The translations under genes were made by a program, and so were the position numbers. From Eubacterium sp. (GTDB taxonomy: Bacteria > Bacillota > Clostridia > Oscillospirales > Acutalibacteraceae), in the NCBI GenBank assembly GCA_017463985.1, contig JAFUEH010000023.1:1-64000 (forward strand): a stretch of 64,000 bases of DNA, written 5' to 3'. Positions 1-9,244 of this stretch are shown here, piece after piece (the first letter of the stretch is position 1; each line of letters opens with the position of its first letter). A model generated the notes under the pieces. That model saw nothing but the letters and a program-made list of their open reading frames with translations, had not been told where the DNA came from and searched no databases.

Positions 1-153
1 GACATATTCTTCACTCCATTCTATTTGGTTTTCGTCGACTCTATTGTAATGGCTTTTTCGGAATATGTCTCGTTTTTTGTTTCCTTTTTTACAAAAAAAC
101 AAATGTTGAGGTATCCCTACCCTAACATTTATTATAGAACCGATTTTTTTGTC

Positions 154-182
154 TTGCCGTGCAGACGGAGAGACCGTATAAT
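154..182 (+). promoter_or_regulatory. sigma-A-type promoter of rmuC
   Basis: A -35-like TTGCCG (154-159) and a perfect TATAAT (177-182) are separated by 17 bases. Transcription would begin near 189, downstream of the first in-frame ATG-like codon at 159, which supports translation from the ATG at 201. Confidence 0.7.
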
Positions 183-200
183 AGAACCGGAGGTGTTATC

Positions 201-1304
201 ATGGAAATTTATTTGTTAATTGGCGTGATTGTGATACTGATCGTCCTACTGACGGTCACGGGTGTGCAGGCGTGGCAGAGCCGTGCGGCGATCACTCGGT
301 TGAAGGATGAAATGCGCAGCCTGACCGATAAAAACTACGAACAGCAGATTCAGCTGATGGAAACCTTGAATGTGAACGCCGACAAGCAGGCGCGCGCAGT
401 CGCGGAATCCGTTGCGCTAATGCAGGCCGGTAACGAGAAAAAGCTAGAGGAAATGCGGCGTACCGTGGATGAAAAGCTGACAGAAACGCTGCACAGCCGG
501 CTGGACACCTCGTTTAAGACCGTATCGGAGCAACTGAAAAATGTTTACCGTTCGCTTGGCGAAATGCGGGAGCTTTCGTCCGGCGTTACCGAAAACGTCA
601 AGGGACTGAACCGTGTGCTGACAAATGTCAAGAGCCGCGGTACCTGGGCTGAGGTGCAGCTGGGGAGCCTGCTGGAGCAGACGATCCCCGGTATGTACGG
701 ACAGAATGTCAAAACCAATCCGCAATATAACGGTCAGGTGGAGTATGCGGTTAAAATTCCTGACAGCAACGGCGACGTGATCTGGCTGCCGATCGATTCA
801 AAATTCCCGATGGAGGATTATGCCAGACTATCCGCTGCTGCAGACGCCGGTGACGCAGTGCAGCTGGAAGCGGCGCGTAAGGCGCTGGAGGCTACCGTAC
901 GGGCAGAAGCGAAAATGATCCGTCAGTATATCTCTGTTCCGGAAACGACGCCCTTTGCCGTGATGTATCTGGCGACGGAGGGTCTGTACGCAGAGATCAT
1001 GCGCAGCAAAACCGGCCTGCCGGAACGGCTGCAGGCGGAGGGAATCATGCTTGCCGGTCCGGGCACAATTACAGCGCTGCTGAATTCGCTGGCCTTGGGC
1101 TTTCGTTCCATTGCGATCAACAAAAAGGCTGACGAGGTGTTCAAGGTGCTCGGTGCTGCCAAGGCACAGTATGAGAAGTTCAGTGAGCAGCTTGACCTTG
1201 TGCGCAAGCGCATCAGCCTGGCAGGCGCCGCGTTGGAGGAAGCGGACAAACGTAACGAGTTAATCAAAAAACGCCTCAAAGACATTGAGGCGTTAGAGGA
1301 GTAG
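201..1304 (+). CDS. rmuC: DNA recombination protein RmuC family
   Basis: The 367-residue protein has an N-terminal membrane helix (about residues 3-22), a long coiled coil (about 30-140) and the RmuC nuclease-like core beginning at the RGTWAEVQLGSLLEQ motif. RmuC proteins are inner-membrane-tethered putative nucleases of the restriction-endonuclease fold that limit DNA inversions between short repeats; this is family knowledge. I chose the ATG at 201 because a GGAGG (189-193) lies at good spacing and because the promoter's predicted start site excludes the longer reading. It is monocistronic and converges with the MATE gene, only 8 bases away. Confidence 0.9.
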   Translation: MEIYLLIGVIVILIVLLTVTGVQAWQSRAAITRLKDEMRSLTDKNYEQQIQLMETLNVNADKQARAVAESVALMQAGNEKKLEEMRRTVDEKLTETLHSRLDTSFKTVSEQLKNVYRSLGEMRELSSGVTENVKGLNRVLTNVKSRGTWAEVQLGSLLEQTIPGMYGQNVKTNPQYNGQVEYAVKIPDSNGDVIWLPIDSKFPMEDYARLSAAADAGDAVQLEAARKALEATVRAEAKMIRQYISVPETTPFAVMYLATEGLYAEIMRSKTGLPERLQAEGIMLAGPGTITALLNSLALGFRSIAINKKADEVFKVLGAAKAQYEKFSEQLDLVRKRISLAGAALEEADKRNELIKKRLKDIEALEE

Positions 1305-1312
1305 GGGACTGA

Positions 1313-2650
1313 TCAGAGCTTTTTCATGAATTGCAGCAGCATCGGCGTAGCAATGATGGCGGCGACGGTATAGGCGATCGGCCATGCCAGTTCAATGCCG
1401 GTAATGCCGAACAGGCTTGGCAGGAGAAATATCAGCGGAATAAAGAATAATCCGTTCTGCGCGCAGGCCAAAAAGAACGCACGGCCGCTTTTTCCTACGC
1501 TTTGGAAGGTCATGTTACCCGCCATAATCGTTGGCATAATGAGCAGTGAGCAGCACAAAAAACGCAGTGCGGTTGCGCCGATCTTGATGACCTCCGGTTC
1601 CTCGCGGAACAGCGTGACGACCTGTGGCGCCAGGAAAAAGCAAACCACTGAAAATACTGCGATGACAGCGGTGGCAAAGCGCCACAGGAACGTGATCGAC
1701 GCCTTGACACGTTGGTATAGCTTAGCGCCGTAGTTAAAGGAGCAGACCGGTTGAAAGCCTTGTCCGATACCGAGCGCTACGCTGAAGATCAGCATACTGA
1801 TTTTCGCAGCGATGCTCATGGCGGCGATGCATTCGTCGCCAAAGGGCTGTGCCTGAAGATTAAGGAACATATTGGAGATGGCGTTCAGTCCCTGTCTGGC
1901 AAAGCTCGGTGCGCCGACGGATACGATGTCCCAAATAACGCGCGGCTTCAGACTGAGATATTTCAGGGAGATCCTGCTCTGCGGCTTTTTCATCAGGAAA
2001 ATGGCTAACAGGATCAGCATACTGATATATTGTGAGGCCGCGGTGGCAATACCCGCGCCGGCGATGCCGAGGTGAAAGGTAAAAATCAGCAGTGGGTCGA
2101 GCGCAACGTTCAGTACTGCGCCGACAGAAATACCGATCATTGCCAGCTTTGCCATTCCTTCAAAGCGCAGCACATTGTTCATGACAAAGGAGGTCGTCAT
2201 GGCCGGCGCCGCAATCAGGATCCACGTGCCGTAGCTGACAGCGTAGGGCAAGATGGTGTCTGTGCTGCCCAGCAGACGCATCACCGGCTCTATGAAGCAC
2301 ATACCAAGCGCCAAAATCAGCAGTCCTGTCAGCAGTGAAAGAAAATAGGCTGTCGAGCAGTAACGCCGCGCTGCGTCAATATCCTTTGCACCGAGGCGAC
2401 GGCTGATGTTACTGCCGGCTCCCTGACCGAACATGAAGCCGAATGCCTGAATCAGTCCCATCAGACTGAGCAGTATGCCGGTCGCACCGCTGGCCGGTAC
2501 ACTGATTTTGGATACAAAATAGGTGTCCGCTATATTGTAGATCATGGTGACCAGCATCGATATGACGGTCGGTATCGCCAAGCGCGGTATCAGCTTGGCG
2601 ATCGGGGTTTCCGTCATGCGTTGATATTGTTTGTTTGCAGAATCTGTCAT
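1313..2650 (-). CDS. MATE family multidrug efflux transporter
   Basis: This 445-residue polytopic membrane protein starts with the typical MATE N-terminus (PIAKLIPRLAIPTVISMLVTMIYNIADTYFV) and shows about twelve hydrophobic segments in two homologous halves. Such proteins export cationic drugs or metabolites in exchange for Na+ or H+; the substrate cannot be read from sequence. The start at 2650 is favoured over an upstream ATG 18 bases away because a GGAG sits just before it. It stands alone, facing tRNA-Arg upstream and rmuC downstream. Confidence 0.92.
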   Translation of the reverse strand: MTDSANKQYQRMTETPIAKLIPRLAIPTVISMLVTMIYNIADTYFVSKISVPASGATGILLSLMGLIQAFGFMFGQGAGSNISRRLGAKDIDAARRYCSTAYFLSLLTGLLILALGMCFIEPVMRLLGSTDTILPYAVSYGTWILIAAPAMTTSFVMNNVLRFEGMAKLAMIGISVGAVLNVALDPLLIFTFHLGIAGAGIATAASQYISMLILLAIFLMKKPQSRISLKYLSLKPRVIWDIVSVGAPSFARQGLNAISNMFLNLQAQPFGDECIAAMSIAAKISMLIFSVALGIGQGFQPVCSFNYGAKLYQRVKASITFLWRFATAVIAVFSVVCFFLAPQVVTLFREEPEVIKIGATALRFLCCSLLIMPTIMAGNMTFQSVGKSGRAFFLACAQNGLFFIPLIFLLPSLFGITGIELAWPIAYTVAAIIATPMLLQFMKKL

Positions 2651-2718
2651 GTTTATCACTCCGCGCAAAGTATAGCATAACTGCTTTGTAAATTCAAGAA
2701 AAAACTATCTGTTGCGTA

Positions 2719-2747
2719 TTGATTTCGGCGTTGCTTTTTGCTATAAT
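2719..2747 (+). promoter_or_regulatory. promoter of tRNA-Arg
   Basis: TTGATT (2719-2724) and TATAAT (2742-2747) with a 17-base spacer lie about 20 bases upstream of the tRNA 5' end. Confidence 0.7.
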
Positions 2748-2766
2748 AGCTAATGCATTTATCTAT

Positions 2767-2843
2767 CCGCTCGTAGCATAATTGGATAATGCACCAGATT
2801 CCGATTCTGGCGACTGCAGGTTCGAATCCTGTCGAGCGGACCA
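2767..2843 (+). tRNA. tRNA-Arg (anticodon CCG)
   Basis: A full cloverleaf can be drawn. The acceptor stem CCGCTCG pairs with CGAGCGG, followed by discriminator A and an encoded CCA. The D stem is GCAT/ATGC, the anticodon stem CCAGA/TCTGG encloses loop TTCCGAT with anticodon CCG, and the T loop is TTCGAAT. It reads the codon CGG. Confidence 0.96.
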
Positions 2844-2847
2844 TTTC

Positions 2848-2874
2848 GCCGCGTGGATCCTACGCGGCTTTTTT
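2848..2874 (+). terminator. rho-independent terminator of tRNA-Arg
   Basis: GCCGCGT (2848-2854) pairs with ACGCGGC (2862-2868) around a 7-base loop, followed by six T residues. Confidence 0.85.
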
Positions 2875-2880
2875 ATCTAA

Positions 2881-2912
2881 AAAAACAGGCGAGTTGTTTC
2901 TCGCCTGTTTTC
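2881..2912 (-). terminator. terminator downstream of galE
   Basis: The stem AAACAGGCGAG/CTCGCCTGTTT with a 6-base loop is followed by a T run when read on the minus strand, just after the galE stop. On the plus strand it may also act as a second stop behind the tRNA. Confidence 0.8.
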
Positions 2913-2924
2913 TGTTTCGTTGAA

Positions 2925-3941
2925 TTAGTCGGGATAGCCGTTCGGGTTTTGGCTCTGCCAGCGCCAGGAATCCTCACACATCTCCTCAATACCGCGCTCA
3001 GCCTTCCAGCCAAGCTCTTGCAGTGCCTTGCTCGGATCGCTATAGCACGTGGCGATGTCGCCGGGTCTGCGCGGCTTAATGCTGTAGGGGATCGTTACAC
3101 CGCTGGCCTTCTCAAACGCCTTCACGACGTCCAATACGCTGTAGCCGACGCCGGTGCCGAGGTTGTAGATAAACAGACCCTCTGCGCCTCTGACCTTTTC
3201 CACTGCTTTAACATGACCGAGCGCCAGATCCACTACGTGAATATAATCGCGTACGCCGGTGCCGTCCGGTGTGTCATAATCATTGCCGAATACGCCGAGC
3301 TCAGCGCGTTTGCCGATCGCTACCTGCGTGATATACGGCATCAGGTTGTTCGGGATACCGTTCGGGTCTTCACCCATCGTGCCGCTTTTATGGGCGCCGA
3401 TCGGGTTGAAGTAGCGCAGCAGACAGATGCTCCACGTGTTGTCGCTGGCATACAGGTCCTGCATAATACATTCAATCATGTACTTGGTTCTGCCGTACGG
3501 GTTCGTCACGCCGCCAACAGCCATATCCTCCGTGAGCGGCGACACATTGTTCATGCCGTACACAGTAGCCGAGGAGGAAAAGACGATCTTTTTGCAGCCG
3601 TTTTTGCGCATGACCTCCAGCAACACGAGCGTGCCGGTAACGTTGTTGTCAAAATATTCCAACGGCTTTTCGCAGCTTTCGCCTACAGCTTTTAAGCCGG
3701 CGAAGTGAATCACGCTGTCGATTTTTTCCTGATCGAATACCTTCTGCAGCCCTTCGGCGTCGCGGATGTCCGCCTCGTAGAACGGGAAGTCCTTGCCTAC
3801 CAGCGCCTTAATTCTGTCATAAGACGATTTTTTACAATTATAAAGGTTGTCAACAACGACGATGTCTACGCCTGCATTGATCAGCTCAACGCAGGTGTGA
3901 GAGCCAATGTAGCCGAGACCGCCTGTTACTAATACTGCCAT
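2925..3941 (-). CDS. galE: UDP-glucose 4-epimerase
   Basis: The 338-residue protein has the extended short-chain dehydrogenase fold: the NAD-binding GGLGYIGSH motif at residues 7-15, the catalytic S-S-A-T region, and YGRTK with the catalytic Tyr-x3-Lys. It interconverts UDP-glucose and UDP-galactose in the cytoplasm for galactose use and for wall or surface polysaccharides. Length is normal for the family. It lies 15 bases downstream of proS in the same direction, so both may share the proS promoter. An alpha-galactosidase near 13 kb would be a plausible source of galactose, which is inference. Confidence 0.96.
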   Translation of the reverse strand: MAVLVTGGLGYIGSHTCVELINAGVDIVVVDNLYNCKKSSYDRIKALVGKDFPFYEADIRDAEGLQKVFDQEKIDSVIHFAGLKAVGESCEKPLEYFDNNVTGTLVLLEVMRKNGCKKIVFSSSATVYGMNNVSPLTEDMAVGGVTNPYGRTKYMIECIMQDLYASDNTWSICLLRYFNPIGAHKSGTMGEDPNGIPNNLMPYITQVAIGKRAELGVFGNDYDTPDGTGVRDYIHVVDLALGHVKAVEKVRGAEGLFIYNLGTGVGYSVLDVVKAFEKASGVTIPYSIKPRRPGDIATCYSDPSKALQELGWKAERGIEEMCEDSWRWQSQNPNGYPD

Positions 3942-3956
3942 AATGTTCTCCTTAGT

Positions 3957-5396
3957 TTAATATGCTTTGCCCCAGTAGAGCATAAGCTTCGCCGGCTTGC
4001 CGCAGCACACGCAGGTATCGCTGAGGTGCTCTTGGTCAAACGGGATACAGCGCGAGCCAACGCCGGTGAGCTCCTTTACCTTGTCCTCGCACGCCTCGTC
4101 GCCGCACCACATCGCCTTGACAAAGCCATCGCCGTTTTCTTCCAGCGCTTTGGTGATGTCGTCCATCGTCAGCGCCTTGTAGGTCCTGCGCTCTCTGTTT
4201 TCAAGGGCGCTTTGGTAGATACCGTCGCGTACCTCCTGCAGCTTCTGCAGTACCGCTTCCTCCAAATTATCCAGTGATACAAAGGTCTTTTCGCGGTTAT
4301 GACGGGTGACGATGACGCACTGGTTCTTTTCAATGTCCTTCGGGCCGATTTCAACACGTACCGGTACGCCCTTCATTTCGTATTCTGCAAATTTCCAGCC
4401 GGGCGACTGGTCGCTGTCATCCAGTTTGGCGCGGCACACCTTCTTCAGACGGTCGCACAGCTCATTTGCCTTGTCCAGTACGCCTTCCTTATGCATTGCA
4501 ATCGGAATCACCATTGCCTGAACAGGCGCCACTGCCGGCGGTAATACCAGACCGTTGTCGTCGCCGTGAGTCATAATGATAGCGCCGATTAAACGCGTTG
4601 TCATACCCCAGGACGTCTGGTGCGGATAGGTCAGCTGGTTTTCTTTATTGGAAAACTGAATGTCAAACGCTCTGGCAAAGCCGTCGCCGAAGTAGTGGCT
4701 GGTGCCTGCCTGCAGTGCCTTGCCGTCGTGCATCAGCGCTTCAATACAGTAGGTGCGCTCCGCGCCGGCAAACTTGTCGCTTTCGGTTTTCTGTCCCTGT
4801 ACTACCGGAATGGCAAGGTATTTCTGGCAGAATTCCGTGTAGACATTCAGCATTCTTTCGGTTTCTTCAATGGCTTCCTCAGCGGTAGCGTGCAGGGTAT
4901 GACCCTCCTGCCACAGGAATTCACGCGAACGCAGGAACGGACGCGTTGTCTTTTCCCAGCGGACAACAGAAACCCACTGGTTATAAAGCTTTGGCAAATC
5001 TCTGTGGGAATGTACCACATTTTTGAAGTGCTCGCAGAACAGGGTTTCGCTCGTCGGGCGCACACAGAGGCGCTCCTCTAACTTTTCGCTGCCGCCGTAG
5101 GTAACCCAGGCGCATTCCGGTGCAAAGCCTTCAACGTGGTCCTTTTCCTTTTGTAACAGCGATTCGGGAATGAACATCGGCATACAGACATTCTCGTGTC
5201 CGGTCTCTTTGAACATACCGTCGAGAATGCGCTGGATATTCTCCCAGATAGCGTAGCCGTACGGGCGGATGACCATACAGCCCTTTACGCTGGTGTATTC
5301 AATTAATTCCGCCTTTTTGCATACGTCTGTATACCATTTGGCAAAATCTTCATCCATAGATGTGATGGCGTCTACCATCTTTTTTTGCTGCGCCAT
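3957..5396 (-). CDS. proS: prolyl-tRNA synthetase, archaeal/eukaryotic type
   Basis: This 479-residue class II synthetase lacks the editing insertion of the long bacterial form and ends in a Cys-rich zinc-binding region plus the C-terminal WGKAY typical of the archaeal-type (type 3) enzyme. It charges tRNA-Pro with proline in the cytoplasm. Motif-bearing segments such as [23 protein letters not shown] and [14 protein letters not shown] are visible. A strong promoter lies upstream. A tRNA-Pro gene lies far away at 58 kb. Confidence 0.96.
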   Translation of the reverse strand: MAQQKKMVDAITSMDEDFAKWYTDVCKKAELIEYTSVKGCMVIRPYGYAIWENIQRILDGMFKETGHENVCMPMFIPESLLQKEKDHVEGFAPECAWVTYGGSEKLEERLCVRPTSETLFCEHFKNVVHSHRDLPKLYNQWVSVVRWEKTTRPFLRSREFLWQEGHTLHATAEEAIEETERMLNVYTEFCQKYLAIPVVQGQKTESDKFAGAERTYCIEALMHDGKALQAGTSHYFGDGFARAFDIQFSNKENQLTYPHQTSWGMTTRLIGAIIMTHGDDNGLVLPPAVAPVQAMVIPIAMHKEGVLDKANELCDRLKKVCRAKLDDSDQSPGWKFAEYEMKGVPVRVEIGPKDIEKNQCVIVTRHNREKTFVSLDNLEEAVLQKLQEVRDGIYQSALENRERRTYKALTMDDITKALEENGDGFVKAMWCGDEACEDKVKELTGVGSRCIPFDQEHLSDTCVCCGKPAKLMLYWGKAY

Positions 5397-5427
5397 AATA
5401 CAGTCTCCTCATAATTTATTGCATAAT

Positions 5428-5456
5428 ATTATAAACTATTTTTATCCTATTGTAAA
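5428..5456 (-). promoter_or_regulatory. promoter of proS-galE
   Basis: On the minus strand TTTACA (5451-5456) and TATAAT (5428-5433) are 17 bases apart. The region is divergent with the ATP synthase promoter. Confidence 0.75.
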
Positions 5457-5591
5457 CAGTTATTTTCAGCCCCTTCCGTCGGCTTTAGAAAATGTGACAT
5501 CTGTGTCAAAATCTTGTGAGTTATGACTAAAAATTATACAAATAGTATTTTTAATTTTTACTATTTGAAACAATTATTCTTTTGTTTTGCC

Positions 5592-5619
5592 TTGAAAAAT
5601 CTTTTTTCGGTGCTATAAT
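5592..5619 (+). promoter_or_regulatory. promoter of the ATP synthase operon
   Basis: TTGAAA (5592-5597) and TATAAT (5614-5619) have a 16-base spacer and lie about 50 bases before atpB. Confidence 0.75.
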
Positions 5620-5670
5620 GAAGGGTATATTTAACCACTGTATATTATAATATGGAACGGAGGAATGAGA

Positions 5671-6447
5671 ATGACATTTACTCCCTTTACGGCAAAAATG
5701 GATCTCGGCGCAGAGCTGGCGGAGGAGCTGAACATTGAAGAGGTGTTCTCCTTTACTGTTGCGGGGCATACCGTTTCGGTTGACGAATCCACCGTCGTGT
5801 CCGTCATCATCACGGTTGTTATGACTGTGCTGGCGCTGTTTCTGACGCGCGGACTGAAGGTGGAGGGCCCGATTTCCAAACGGCAGGCGCTGCTGGAAAC
5901 GCTGTATCTGAAATTTGAGGATTTCTTTAAAGGTATGATGGAGCCGAGCGCTTACCGCTATATTCCGTGGCTGATGAGCGTGGCGCTGTTTATCGGTGTT
6001 TCTAATATTATCGGTATCTTCGGGCTGAAGCCGCCGACCAAAAGCATGCAGGTGACTGCGGTGATGGCGCTGACCAGCATTGTGCTGATTGAGTATGCCG
6101 GCATTCGGGCCAAGGGCATCGGCGGCAGAATCAAAGCGTTTGCCAAGCCTATCTGGATTATCACGCCGATTAATATTTTAGAGCTGTTCACAAAGCCGCT
6201 GTCGCTGTGTATGCGACTGTTTGGTAACGTGCTGGCGGCGTTCACTATTATGGAGCTGATTAAAATCGCAACAAAGCATCTGCCGTTGATTCCGGTGTTG
6301 CCGAGCTTGTATTTTGATATTTTTGACGGTATCCTTCAGGCGTACATCTTCGTTTTCCTGACCGCTATCTATATTAAGGAAGCGGTGGAAATTCCGGAGG
6401 AGGAGCCCAAGAAGGAAAAGAAAACAAAAAAGCGCAAAAAAGCGTAA
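5671..6447 (+). CDS. atpB: F-type ATP synthase subunit a
   Basis: The 258-residue polytopic membrane protein carries the conserved SLCMRLFGN segment; its Arg is the essential stator residue facing the c-ring. With subunit c it forms the ion channel of FO. The start at ATG 5671 is chosen over ATG 5665 because GGAGG (5659-5663) is only one base from the earlier codon. The C-terminus is Lys-rich (KKEKKTKKRKKA). It is the first gene of the operon; no atpI precedes it. Confidence 0.95.
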   Translation: MTFTPFTAKMDLGAELAEELNIEEVFSFTVAGHTVSVDESTVVSVIITVVMTVLALFLTRGLKVEGPISKRQALLETLYLKFEDFFKGMMEPSAYRYIPWLMSVALFIGVSNIIGIFGLKPPTKSMQVTAVMALTSIVLIEYAGIRAKGIGGRIKAFAKPIWIITPINILELFTKPLSLCMRLFGNVLAAFTIMELIKIATKHLPLIPVLPSLYFDIFDGILQAYIFVFLTAIYIKEAVEIPEEEPKKEKKTKKRKKA

Positions 6448-6473
6448 TATAAAAGGTTAAAGGAGATTGTATT

Positions 6474-6695
6474 ATGGGACTTATTGCTATTGGTGCAGCG
6501 ATTGCAGTATTGGTAGGTATCGGCGCCGGTATCGGTATCGGCATTGCAACCGGTAAGGCAGTAGAGGGTATTGCCCGTCAGCCGGAGGCAGCCAGCAAAA
6601 TTCAGACAGCGCTGATTCTCGGCGGTGCGCTGGCAGAGGCTACCGCGATTTATGGTCTTATCATTGGTATTCTGATTATCTTTATGCTGAAATAG
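6474..6695 (+). CDS. atpE: F-type ATP synthase subunit c
   Basis: This 73-residue hairpin protein has two membrane helices, the GxGxGxG packing motif in helix 1 ([10 protein letters not shown]), the RQPE loop (35-38) and the carboxylate E55 in LAEATAIY. The residues that define Na+-binding c-rings are not conserved: Ile replaces the helix-1 Gln and Ala follows the Glu where Na+ rings have Ser. I therefore infer H+ coupling. It sits between atpB and atpF in the operon. Confidence 0.95.
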   Translation: MGLIAIGAAIAVLVGIGAGIGIGIATGKAVEGIARQPEAASKIQTALILGGALAEATAIYGLIIGILIIFMLK

Positions 6696-6731
6696 GCAAG
6701 CAACAATACAGGTACGAAAGGATAAGGTCTG

Positions 6732-7214
6732 ATGTTAAAGTTTGACTGGAACGCGCTGTTTGTGCTGATTAACCTGATTGTGTTTTTTCTGCTGATGAAA
6801 AAATTCCTGTTCGGGCGTATCGCCAAGGTGATTGATGAGCGTCGTAATATCGTGAATCAAGAGCTTGACGAGGCGCGCAAAACGAACGCGGAAGCGGACG
6901 AAAAGCTCGCGAATTATGAACTGAAAATCAGCAACTATCAGGCGGAGGGCAATCAGATTATTGCCGATGCCAGGGATAGCGCGAAGGCAGAATACGATAA
7001 AATTATTGACAAAGCGGAAACAGACGCTGAACAAATTCGGACCGACGCCCGCGAAAAAATGCGGGCGGAGGCCGAAACGGCGCGCAAGGCTGCAAGAGAG
7101 GAAATCGCCTCCCTTGCCATGCAGGCGGCGGAAAAGGTTGTCGGCGCCAATGTGTCCGCTTCGACCGACAGTGCCATTTTTGACGAATTTTTAAAGGAAA
7201 GCAGTGACGATTAA
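6732..7214 (+). CDS. atpF: F-type ATP synthase subunit b
   Basis: The 160-residue protein has one N-terminal membrane helix (about residues 7-25) followed by a long charged helix that forms the peripheral stalk. Length is normal. The stop TAA overlaps the start of the next gene by one base (TAATG), so the following delta-alpha protein is probably translated by coupling. Confidence 0.94.
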   Translation: MLKFDWNALFVLINLIVFFLLMKKFLFGRIAKVIDERRNIVNQELDEARKTNAEADEKLANYELKISNYQAEGNQIIADARDSAKAEYDKIIDKAETDAEQIRTDAREKMRAEAETARKAAREEIASLAMQAAEKVVGANVSASTDSAIFDEFLKESSDD

Positions 7215-9241
7215 TGGTTAAGAATTTAGACGAATATATCGCCCTGCTAACGTCGTCACAGGCGACTGCCGGCGATATGGATAAAGCGAAAGCAATTCTC
7301 GCGTCCACCAAAGAGGTGGAAAAAATACTTGACAACGTCTCCGTGTCCATGGCGGAGAAGGAAGCGGCTGTCCGGGAGCTCTTTCCCGCGGCGGTCAGAC
7401 CTGCGATGCTCAAAATGAGCGAGGAAGGCGCAGTCGCGGAGTATGACGAGGTGATGAAGGCGTATCTGGCGGAGCTGGACCGTCTCAGTCACGTGGCCAA
7501 CGCCGTGGTGACGTATGTTACCGAGCCGACGCCGGAGCAGCTCGAGGGGCTGAAGCAGTTTGTTATCCGGGAAACCGGCATGGCAGACGCCCGCATCGAG
7601 CTGGTGCAGGACGCCTCTCTGTTGGGCGGCTTCATTATTGATATCGGCTATAAGCAGTATGACCGTTCACTGCGCGCCAAGCTGAACAGCATCAAAGAGG
7701 CGGTTACTCAAAACGCACGCAAAAGCGAAGCGGTGGATGCCGGCGGTATTATCTCTATCTTAAAAGAGGATATTAAAGAATATGAGTTTGCCAAGGGCAG
7801 CGATGAGGTCGGCAAGGTCATCAGCGTCGGCGACGGTATTGCCGTGCTGGAAGGCCTTGAGAGCGTGATGTATGGCGAAATCGTGGTGTTTGAAAGCGGC
7901 GTTAAGGGTATGGTTCAGGATATCCGCAAGGATACCATCGGCTGTATTCTTTTCGGCGACGACAGCGAGGTCTATGAAGGCTCAAGGGTGAAGAGAACGC
8001 ACAAAAATGCCGGCGTTCCCGTCGGTGAAGGCTTTATCGGCCGTATTGTCAACGCGCTCGGCGAGCCGATTGACGGCGGCGCAGACATCGAAGCGGAGGA
8101 CTACCGCCTGGTAGAGCAGCCGGCGCCGTCGATTGTGGACAGAAAGAGCGTTTCGAAGCCACTGGAAACCGGTATCCTGGCGATTGACTCGATGTTTCCC
8201 ATCGGCAGAGGTCAGCGTGAGCTGATTATCGGTGACCGTCAGACCGGTAAAACCTCGATTGCGCTTGACACCATCGTCAACCAGAAGGGAAAGGACTGTA
8301 TCTGCATTTATTGTGCTATCGGTCAGAAGTCCTCAACGGTTGCGAAGCTGGTGAGCGATCTGCAAAAGCACGGTGCAATGGCATATACGATTGTCGTATG
8401 CTCTACAGCGGCGGATCCGTCGTCACTGCAGTATATTGCTCCGTATTCCGCAACAGCGATTGCAGAGCACTTTATGTATCAGGGCAAGGACTGCCTGATT
8501 GTATATGATGATTTAAGCAAGCACGCGGTGGCATACCGTGCCATTTCGCTGCTGTTGGAGAGACCGCCCGGACGTGAGGCATATCCCGGCGACGTATTCT
8601 ACCTCCATTCTCGTCTGCTGGAGCGCTCCAGCCGTCTGAGTGAGGAACGCGGCGGCGGTTCGATTACGGCGCTTCCGATTATTGAAACACAGGCGGGTGA
8701 CGTCTCCGCCTATATCCCGACGAATGTTATTTCCATCACGGATGGCCAGATTTATCTGGAATCCGATTTGTTCTTCAGCGGTCAGCGTCCGGCGGTCAAC
8801 GTCGGTTTGTCCGTATCGCGTGTCGGCGGTGCGGCGCAGACGAAGGCGATGAAGAAGGCAGCCGGCTCGCTCAGAGTCGACCTTGCACAGTACCGTGAAA
8901 TGGAAGTCTTTACGCAGTTTTCCTCGGATTTGGATGAGGATACGAAAGCACAGCTGGCGTATGGCGCCGGTTTGATTGAGCTGCTCAAGCAGCCGCTTGG
9001 CCATCCGATGTCGCTGGCGCAGCAGGTAATCACCCTGGTTGGTGCTATCGGCAAGCGCTTTACGGCGGTGCCGGTGAAGCAGCTGAAGCGTTACCAGCGT
9101 GAGTTGCTGGAATGGTTTGATACGGTACACTGCGACATTGTCAGAGAACTGAATGAGGACAAGGTGCTGACGGATGACCTGCGTGAACGCATTTTGGCGA
9201 CGATTGACGATTATAACAAGACGAATGCTATTGTGAAGTAA
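7214..9241 (+). CDS. atpA: fused F-type ATP synthase delta-alpha subunit
   Basis: A single 675-residue reading frame encodes two subunits. Residues 1 to about 165 match subunit delta (OSCP) and end in the usual DRSLRAKLNSIKEA helix. After a linker of about 12 residues, alpha begins at IISILKEDIKEYE (about 179) and runs full length. Alpha shows the P-loop GDRQTGKT (340-347) and VGLSVSRVGGAAQ, whose Arg reaches the beta catalytic site. Delta tethers the stalk to F1, and alpha carries non-catalytic nucleotide sites. No stop or frameshift separates them. No internal ATG with a Shine-Dalgarno lies at the junction; the only candidate is a GTG at 7733 without one. The symbol refers to the alpha part. 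Confidence 0.93.
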   Translation: MVKNLDEYIALLTSSQATAGDMDKAKAILASTKEVEKILDNVSVSMAEKEAAVRELFPAAVRPAMLKMSEEGAVAEYDEVMKAYLAELDRLSHVANAVVTYVTEPTPEQLEGLKQFVIRETGMADARIELVQDASLLGGFIIDIGYKQYDRSLRAKLNSIKEAVTQNARKSEAVDAGGIISILKEDIKEYEFAKGSDEVGKVISVGDGIAVLEGLESVMYGEIVVFESGVKGMVQDIRKDTIGCILFGDDSEVYEGSRVKRTHKNAGVPVGEGFIGRIVNALGEPIDGGADIEAEDYRLVEQPAPSIVDRKSVSKPLETGILAIDSMFPIGRGQRELIIGDRQTGKTSIALDTIVNQKGKDCICIYCAIGQKSSTVAKLVSDLQKHGAMAYTIVVCSTAADPSSLQYIAPYSATAIAEHFMYQGKDCLIVYDDLSKHAVAYRAISLLLERPPGREAYPGDVFYLHSRLLERSSRLSEERGGGSITALPIIETQAGDVSAYIPTNVISITDGQIYLESDLFFSGQRPAVNVGLSVSRVGGAAQTKAMKKAAGSLRVDLAQYREMEVFTQFSSDLDEDTKAQLAYGAGLIELLKQPLGHPMSLAQQVITLVGAIGKRFTAVPVKQLKRYQRELLEWFDTVHCDIVRELNEDKVLTDDLRERILATIDDYNKTNAIVK

Positions 9242-9244
9242 GCT

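Noticed and set aside
1..150. Any feature in the first 150 bases
   Set aside because: Only AT-rich DNA without a supported gene, repeat or terminator was seen.
1313..2668. Longer MATE start at 2668
   Set aside because: The ATG at 2650 has a GGAG at good spacing and a typical MATE N-terminus.
6474..6695. Na+-dependent ATP synthase
   Set aside because: The helix-1 Gln and the Ser after the Glu that define Na+-binding c-rings are replaced by Ile and Ala.
8513..9130. Long minus-strand open frame opposite the delta-alpha gene
   Set aside because: It is a shadow of a strongly conserved coding region; the GC-rich codon use keeps the opposite frame open.
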